Positions 5,702 through 9,280 of a stretch of 9,280 bases of DNA are shown here, in pieces; the stretch's first letter is position 1, and every line of letters starts with the position of its first letter. Location: the NCBI GenBank assembly GCA_002361875.1, contig DERX01000036.1, positions 1 through 9,280 of the forward strand, given 5' to 3'. The DNA comes from Ruminococcaceae bacterium UBA3329 (GTDB taxonomy: Bacteria; Bacillota; Clostridia; Oscillospirales; Acutalibacteraceae). The notes beneath the pieces are model-generated. The model searched no databases, had not been told where the DNA came from, and saw only the letters and a program-made list of their open reading frames with translations. The translations under genes and the position numbers were made by a program.

Positions 5702-7024
5702 TTAAGCGTTTGTGCTGAAACGGTAGGTTTCGGGTTCGCTGTCGTTGTCGAAATCAAGGGCATCGCCGAAAGACCGACAATTGCGGTCAATGTGAACGGC
5801 ACTGTCGTAAATTTTTACATTTCTCGCATTGCGGATGAAAAAACCTGCGTTTTTGTGCTTTTCAATTTCCTTGTTAAGTCCCGGGCGCATATCGTAAAGC
5901 CCCGACTCCCATTTTGACGATTTTGAAAGCGTAATGTCAACATTCTCGAATGTGACATTTTCAATTACATTTTCCTGTGTCCCGTGCAGGAGTACTCCGT
6001 TTTCACCCTTTGCCGTGATGCCCTTAAAGCTTACATTTTTAATGTGCCCTGCTTTTGTATTTTCATCACGGTCAAAGGCGGTAATGACAATAGGCTCTGC
6101 CGTACCCCACCAGTCGGGGCAGAAACGGCGTGTTTCAATTATAATGTTGTTGTAGCGCACATTTTCAACATTTCCGCCGTCGCGGATTTGAATTGAAAGC
6201 CCGCGGTTGCTTTTTGAAATTATGCAGTTTTGAACAAGCACATTGCGGAAATCGCCAACTCCCTCAGTGCCGATTTTGATTGCGGCAGAGGTTGAAATCA
6301 GCGTGCAGTCGGAAATCACAATATTTTCGCACGGCCCGTATTCTGCGTTGCCCTTTGAGGTTTTAAGGCAAATGCAGTCGTCGGCACATTCAACGTGACA
6401 GCCGAGTATTCGCACATTGGTGCTGTGGTCAGGGTCAATACCGTCTGAGTTTGCAACATCCAAATCGTTAAGAATACGGATTTTGGAAATCAGCACATCG
6501 TCACAGCCTGCGGGGTGTAAAGTCCAGAACGGTGCGTCAACAATTGTAACATCTTCTATTGTAATATGATTGCTTTTTTCTATGTAAATAACGGTTGGGC
6601 GGGGGTAAAAATTGCCCGTTACATAATATTTATCTTTACGCTCAACAAATGAATGACCGTTTGCATCAATAGTGCCGAAGCCTGTAATTTTGCAATTGTG
6701 CGCCTCAAAGCCGTAAATAAAGCAGAAAGACGGCTTGCCCGTTACGGGGTTGCCGATTAAAGTATTGGTTTTATCGTTTATAAAATTGCAGGGCCTAAAA
6801 TAGCCGTTAATATCGCTTGTAGCTTTTAGCCTTGCGCCGATTTGCAAATGCAGCTCAACATTTTCTTTAAGTATAATTGAATCTGAATAATATGTCTTGC
6901 CTGAGGACAAAACAACTCTTCCGCCGCCGTTTTCGTTCGCTTTGTCAATAGCAGTCTGAATGGCTTTGACATCATTTGTCTTGCCGTCAGCCAAAGCACC
7001 GTAATCTTCGGGATAAAAGTACAT
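5702..7024 (-). CDS. GH28-type right-handed beta-helix protein (polygalacturonase-like), cytosolic
   Basis: The 440 residues resemble the GH28 pectin-hydrolase family. The N-terminus (YPEDYGALADGKTNDVKAIQ, 4-23) is the usual DFGAxGDGxTDDTxAIQ start of pectin-active beta-helices, followed by many beta-helix coils rich in N-V-x-I/F repeats. The three acidic residues of the family are present: Asp194 in NSDG (192-195) and Asp215-Asp216 in ADDC. The usual catalytic-site His is replaced by TSAA (245-248), and the usual Arg-x-Lys reads Ser-Ile-Gln (GLSIQIRDGG, 275-284). It may therefore act on a substrate other than plain polygalacturonate, such as a rhamnogalacturonan or pectic oligomer. There is no signal peptide, so imported oligosaccharides are the likely substrate. 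A GTG at 7030 lies only one base after the AGAGG site, whereas the ATG at 7024 has 7-base spacing, so I chose the ATG. It has its own promoter; no transporter or pectin cluster is nearby. Confidence 0.85.
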   Translation of the reverse strand: MYFYPEDYGALADGKTNDVKAIQTAIDKANENGGGRVVLSSGKTYYSDSIILKENVELHLQIGARLKATSDINGYFRPCNFINDKTNTLIGNPVTGKPSFCFIYGFEAHNCKITGFGTIDANGHSFVERKDKYYVTGNFYPRPTVIYIEKSNHITIEDVTIVDAPFWTLHPAGCDDVLISKIRILNDLDVANSDGIDPDHSTNVRILGCHVECADDCICLKTSKGNAEYGPCENIVISDCTLISTSAAIKIGTEGVGDFRNVLVQNCIISKSNRGLSIQIRDGGNVENVRYNNIIIETRRFCPDWWGTAEPIVITAFDRDENTKAGHIKNVSFKGITAKGENGVLLHGTQENVIENVTFENVDITLSKSSKWESGLYDMRPGLNKEIEKHKNAGFFIRNARNVKIYDSAVHIDRNCRSFGDALDFDNDSEPETYRFSTNA

Positions 7025-7030
7025 AAACAC

Positions 7031-7036
7031 ACCTCT
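7031..7036 (-). promoter_or_regulatory. Ribosome site that sets the GH28 start
   Basis: On the minus strand AGAGG (7036-7032) is followed by TGTGTTT and ATG at 7024. Spacing to the in-frame GTG at 7030 is one base, too short for initiation; spacing to the ATG is seven, which is normal. This removes two residues from the longest possible reading frame. Confidence 0.75.
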
Positions 7037-7065
7037 TTGCCGTGATTGCTTTTATAATGTAATAG

Positions 7066-7094
7066 AGTATAGCACATAAATTTAGACGAAACAA
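7066..7094 (-). promoter_or_regulatory. Extended -10 sigma-A promoter of the GH28 gene
   Basis: On the minus strand TTGTTT (7094-7089) and TATACT (7071-7066) are 17 bases apart, and TG plus one base precedes the -10 (TGCTATACT), an extended -10. Transcription would start near 7059, giving a leader of about 35 bases before the ATG at 7024. No operator-like palindrome is evident in the leader. Confidence 0.7.
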
Positions 7095-7245
7095 TATTTA
7101 TTTTGATGATAAAATGTATTTAGATTAAAATTAACTGCATAGTGAGCGTAGGGCGGGGGCTTGCTCCCGCCGTTGTTATTAAATGAATAATGAAGTTGCT
7201 ATGCTGATGAATATTGAAAAATGAATAATTTCGGTTTGAATGAAT

Positions 7246-7275
7246 ATAACCCCTCTGTTACTTCGTGACATCTCC
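7246..7275. repeat. Truncated copy of the MITE found at 8438-8550
   Basis: The segment from ATAACCCCT to ACATCTCC follows the right half of the complete element (8506-8537) almost base for base. The differences are a T/C change and a shortened central hairpin (GTTAC-TTC-GTGAC here, GTCAAC-TTC-GTTGAC in the full copy). The terminal CCTTTCAGGGGAG part and the whole left half are missing, so this is a remnant nested inside the 7147-7396 element. Confidence 0.6.
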
Positions 7276-7318
7276 ATTACTCGCCTGCTGAAAAAATAAA
7301 TCAAAACAGTTATGCAAC

Positions 7319-7345
7319 GGACAGGCACGGAGACCTGTCCCTACA
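7319..7345. repeat. Hairpin unit GGACAGG...CCTGTCC-CTACA
   Basis: GGACAGG (7319-7325) pairs perfectly with CCTGTCC (7334-7340) around the loop CACGGAGA, followed by CTACAAAT. Loop and flanks match the unit at 4234-4261 (loop CATGGAAA, flank TTACAGAA), whose stem differs at three base pairs, all with compensating changes. No T-run follows closely on either strand, so this copy is not an obvious terminator. Confidence 0.6.
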
Positions 7346-7360
7346 AATACAAATTTAATT

Positions 7361-7391
7361 AAATATAAAAGCGGCGGGGTAAACCCCCGCC
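7361..7391 (-). terminator. Likely terminator of the bile salt hydrolase gene (repeat end)
   Basis: On the minus strand GGCGGGG (7391-7385), loop GTTTA, CCCCGCC (7379-7373), then GCTTTTATATTT (7372-7361). This GC-rich stem with a following U-tract sits 14 bases after the stop codon at 7405. It is also the right end of the 7147-7396 repeat element, so the element appears to serve the gene as its terminator. Confidence 0.65.
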
Positions 7392-7404
7392 CTACGTCTT
7401 TTGT

Positions 7405-8379
7405 TTAATTCTGCATATTTATTTGCTGATTTAGTATCATTGGGTATTTAATCAAAATGTTTCCGTCGAGGTTTTCCGAGTGCATATCAACGGCTGTTAT
7501 TTGGCGATTTTCATATGATGTGTAATAATAAATCCCTTTGTCGCAGTTACAACATGAAGAATATATTGTGATTTCGTACTGACCGTTTTCTACCTCACAG
7601 CAACCTTTCGGCTGTGCGACTGAATCGAGAATATGGAAAAACTGACTGACGCTTGTCGATTCTCCGTTTCCCGAAACGGAATTCATTTTAGTAAATGCGG
7701 CTCTTACAAAACGGGACTGTGACGACAAATCGCCGGGAAGTCCCATTGCACCCATACCTCTTGAATAGGCTTTAAGGTCTAATTTGTCCGAAAACAGATT
7801 TTTAGGCTCTTTGGGCGATAAATGCAGAAAATTGTTCAAATTAAAAAGCTGTTCGGGAAAAGTCGGGTTATTGGCAAGCACGCCGACGGGATTTTCGTAA
7901 ACGTGAATACCGTCCTTTACGGATTCAACTGTTATTGCTTCGTCACGGTCGGCGATTATCCAGTGAAGCTGTGCCACGGGGAGCGACTCGCTGAATTTTG
8001 TGTTTGTGATGTTTATTTTGCCGAGGAGCGCTTTTGCCTCTGTAATATTCTCACACTGTGAAAGAATCCACGGAATAAACTCAAACTGAGCAATATTGTC
8101 TTTGTCATTTGAAAATCCGCTGTAAACGGCATTGCCCACAAAGTTAAGTCCTGCCATACCGAGCCCTTTTTCGTTGACTGCGTCGTAATAAAGTGGATAG
8201 CCGTCCTGCACGAAAGCCATTCCGATTATCGCAAAATGCTTGTCCACAACCCTTGCATTTCGGAATACAAGCGGAAAATTGCGGGGCGTTACCGTTACCT
8301 CTTCCGTGTATGAGTGTTCATAGTCGAGCGTTCTTCCGAAATAAAAATCTTTGGTTTTTAAAGTAATTGCCGTGCACAT
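7405..8379 (-). CDS. bsh: Choloylglycine hydrolase family enzyme, probable bile salt hydrolase
   Basis: Ntn-hydrolase of peptidase family C59 that cleaves the amide bond of glycine- or taurine-conjugated bile acids. The 324 residues match the usual length. Met1 is followed by Cys2, the nucleophile exposed when Met is removed. Other active-site positions fit known bile salt hydrolases: Arg16 and Asp19 in FGRTLD, Asn79 in GMAGLNF, Asn170-Asn171 in LANNPTF, and Arg223 in SSQSRFVRAAF. GLPGDLSSQSRF (213-224) and PKGC (257-260) are also typical. Asn79 favours bile salts over penicillin V, where Tyr is usual (recalled family knowledge). There is no signal peptide, so it is cytosolic. AGAGAGG lies 7 bases before the ATG. 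The upstream leader contains a MITE-like repeat and the 3' end runs into a repeat-derived terminator. It suggests a host-gut lifestyle. Acylase activity on other N-acyl amino acids cannot be excluded. Confidence 0.92.
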   Translation of the reverse strand: MCTAITLKTKDFYFGRTLDYEHSYTEEVTVTPRNFPLVFRNARVVDKHFAIIGMAFVQDGYPLYYDAVNEKGLGMAGLNFVGNAVYSGFSNDKDNIAQFEFIPWILSQCENITEAKALLGKINITNTKFSESLPVAQLHWIIADRDEAITVESVKDGIHVYENPVGVLANNPTFPEQLFNLNNFLHLSPKEPKNLFSDKLDLKAYSRGMGAMGLPGDLSSQSRFVRAAFTKMNSVSGNGESTSVSQFFHILDSVAQPKGCCEVENGQYEITIYSSCCNCDKGIYYYTSYENRQITAVDMHSENLDGNILIKYPMILNQQINMQN

Positions 8380-8437
8380 AATGTTACCTCTCTTGATTGT
8401 TTTATGAGTGACAGTATAGGGGCAGTGAAATTCTTGG

Positions 8438-8550
8438 CTCTCCTGAAAGGGGAGCTGGCGAGCGTTAGCGAGACTGAGGGGTTAATTTTTTCGAAAGAAA
8501 ACTTTATAACCCCTTTGTCAACTTCGTTGACATCTCCCCTTTCAGGGGAG
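8438..8550. repeat. 113-bp MITE-like element in front of bsh
   Basis: The ends CTCTCCTGAAAGGGGAG (8438-8454) and CTCCCCTTTCAGGGGAG (8534-8550) are inverted copies with one mismatch, and the inversion continues imperfectly inward to GGGGTTA (8478-8484) and TAACCCC (8507-8513). Each end is also a small palindrome (CTCCCCT, 3-base spacer, AGGGGAG), and 8517-8531 is a perfect GTCAAC-TTC-GTTGAC hairpin. A centre of TTTTTTCGAAAGAAAA closes the fold, so the whole element could form one long stem in DNA or RNA. It has no coding capacity and no clear target duplication. Similar repeats are, from memory, widespread in gut Clostridia. Confidence 0.75.
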
Positions 8551-8601
8551 ACGAGAGTTCCGTAAAAATCAAATTTAGGCTCTGATCCCTACTACTTTTA
8601 T

Positions 8602-8630
8602 ATTATACACCTATTTTCACATTCCGTAAA
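8602..8630 (-). promoter_or_regulatory. Possible bsh promoter upstream of the MITE
   Basis: On the minus strand TTTACG (8630-8625; 4 of 6 to consensus) and TATAAT (8607-8602) are 17 bases apart, overlapping the last codons of the upstream gene. If used, transcription would start near 8595 and the bsh mRNA would carry the whole MITE in a leader of about 215 bases. A second -10-like TATACT (8418-8413) lies between the MITE and bsh but has no matching -35. Confidence 0.35.
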
Positions 8631-9219
8631 GTTCGACAAAAACGGGCGAAAGACGGTCGGAGACAAGCTCAATGAAATTTTTGTTCGGCATAGGATTTAT
8701 TTTATTTGCTTTTTTAAATGTCATAACAACCGATGAAAATTCTTTGCCGTAAACCGTGAGCGCCTCGCCGTCAAATTTTTTCACGGCGTTTTTAATAAAT
8801 TCAAGGCTTTCGCTGTTCTGCGGTAAAAAATTGCCCATACACTGAATTTCAGCGGTAACAAAGCGTTTGCGCTCTTGCGTTTTGACCGTTACAAGCGGGC
8901 TTTCTCCGTGAATACAGGCACTGCCAACAGCCTCTAATACAGCTTTAGTTGAAATTTGTCTATTACTGAAAACGGGAGATACATCGTTTCCGCAGAACAC
9001 CACCGTTTTGCCCGATTCACGCAAAATAATATCCGCAGCTATGCAAACATTCTCCGCCAAATCGGATAAATCGACGCACTCTGTTTCCGAAGCTTTTATA
9101 TTTCTGTTAAGCTTTTTCAGCTTTGAATAGAGCGTTTGAAGAGAAGAAATGTCGCCGTCTATTATTGCCGAGGAGAAATTTTCATTTAGCTCTTCACGCA
9201 ATTTTTCTTGTTTTTCCAT
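8617..9219 (-). CDS. Small protein with a degenerate histidine-kinase-type ATPase fold, role unknown
   Basis: The 200 residues have a charged N-terminal helical part (1-45, heptad-like Leu spacing, e.g. LQTLYSKLKKLNR) and a C-terminal part resembling the GHKL/HATPase domain: VDLSDLAENV (49-58), KTVVF (71-75), the N-box position VLEAVGSACIH (94-104), the G1-box position IQCMGNFLP (125-133), and a final beta pair near SSVVMTF (162-168). The key ATP-binding residues appear lost: the N-box Asn reads Ser and the G1 Asp reads Cys. The only His in the protein is His104, so there is no phospho-acceptor in the helical part. Size and layout recall Spo0B (helical hairpin plus dead kinase fold), but the missing His argues against a phosphotransferase. 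It may be a scaffold or regulator. The ATG lies next to a perfect 11-bp dyad. Family assignment is by eye and tentative; that it is a gene is likely. Confidence 0.75.
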   Translation of the reverse strand: MEKQEKLREELNENFSSAIIDGDISSLQTLYSKLKKLNRNIKASETECVDLSDLAENVCIAADIILRESGKTVVFCGNDVSPVFSNRQISTKAVLEAVGSACIHGESPLVTVKTQERKRFVTAEIQCMGNFLPQNSESLEFIKNAVKKFDGEALTVYGKEFSSVVMTFKKANKINPMPNKNFIELVSDRLSPVFVELYGM

Positions 9220-9220
9220 A

Positions 9221-9252
9221 TTATATTCGCCGCCTTAAGTTGGCGAATATAA
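9221..9252. promoter_or_regulatory. Perfect 11-bp dyad enclosing the ribosome site of the kinase-like gene
   Basis: TTATATTCGCC (9221-9231) and GGCGAATATAA (9242-9252) are exact inverted copies separated by 10 bases. On the minus strand the stem ends one base before the ATG at 9219, and the Shine-Dalgarno AAGG lies at the edge of the loop, with CGG running into the stem. In mRNA the hairpin could expose or hide the ribosome site; in DNA the dyad could be a repressor operator. There is no T-run, so it is not a terminator. Confidence 0.6.
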
Positions 9253-9280
9253 CCCGAAACAGTTTTTTATCGGAATATTT

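Larger units (their letters stand above)
7147..7396. repeat. About 250-bp non-coding element with GTAGGGCGGGGG inverted ends
   Basis: The ends are inverted copies: CGTAGGGCGGGGG at 7147-7159 and its exact complement at 7384-7396, each followed inward by CCCGCCG. Each end is itself a hairpin. The left pairs 7152-7160 with 7163-7171 (one G-T pair); the right pairs GGCGGGG (7373-7379) with CCCCGCC (7385-7391). The interior holds A+T-rich TGAATAAT-like words (7182-7245), a fragment of another repeat family (7246-7275) and a further hairpin unit (7319-7345). There is no coding sequence. It looks like a composite of nested small elements between the bile salt hydrolase and GH28 genes. Confidence 0.6.

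Noticed and set aside
7147..7396. Small RNA gene or riboswitch between bsh and the GH28 gene
   Set aside because: Hairpins are better explained as repeat-element ends; no promoter leads into the stretch and no known riboswitch core is recognisable.
9221..9280. End of an upstream minus-strand gene entering from the right edge
   Set aside because: Two frames stay open here (stops at 9223-9221 and 9237-9235), only 15-20 codons each, and neither is recognisable. The one ending at 9221 would be coupled to the next ATG but ends in unlikely Arg-rich codons overlapping the dyad. Not enough to call a gene.

Overview
The window looks like a chromosomal segment of an anaerobic, gut-associated Clostridia-type Firmicute, probably Oscillospirales/Ruminococcaceae-like. 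The basis is the hisS-aspS pair, strong AG-rich ribosome sites, a bile salt hydrolase-type enzyme, a pectin-type GH28 protein, and intergenic repeats of the GTAGGG-hairpin and CTCCCCT-TTC-AGGGGAG kinds that I recall from such genomes. The lineage is inference; no rRNA or marker gene is present to settle it.

Plus-strand block (109-3958): mgsA (methylglyoxal synthase), hisS, aspS and a small membrane protein. hisS and aspS overlap by one base, and the small gene starts 3 bases after aspS, so these three are one transcription unit. mgsA precedes them by 59 bases that hold a hairpin. A 14-bp hairpin at 3993-4025 closes the block.

Minus-strand block (9219 down to 4283), in transcription order: a 200-residue protein with a degenerate kinase-type ATPase fold, a choloylglycine hydrolase, a GH28 beta-helix protein, and asnS. 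The last two each have a recognisable sigma-A promoter with 17-bp spacing, so they are largely separate transcription units. The two blocks converge at 3959-4282. Three class II aminoacyl-tRNA synthetases (His, Asp, Asn) lie within about 5 kb. AspRS has the Leu that I recall from discriminating enzymes, which fits direct charging of tRNA-Asn by the AsnRS.

Gene-free stretches: 3959-4282 is packed with a terminator and four hairpin repeat units. 7025-7404 holds the GH28 promoter, a roughly 250-bp element bounded by inverted GTAGGGCGGGGG ends, an internal hairpin unit and a fragment of a second repeat family. 8380-8616 holds a 113-bp MITE-like element and a possible promoter. 1-108 is very A+T rich with only a weak promoter guess.

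The most unusual material is the repeat system. At least seven small hairpin units share a plan (hairpin next to TGTAG/CTACA) while their stem sequences vary. One pair of units differs by three compensatory base-pair changes, and two units sit where they would act as intrinsic terminators for asnS and the bile salt hydrolase gene. Other points of note: MgsA lacks the second conserved Asp, GH28 lacks the usual His and R-K residues, and a perfect 11-bp dyad encloses the ribosome site of the kinase-like gene. I see no CRISPR array, tRNA, rRNA, T-box leader, transposase or phage gene.
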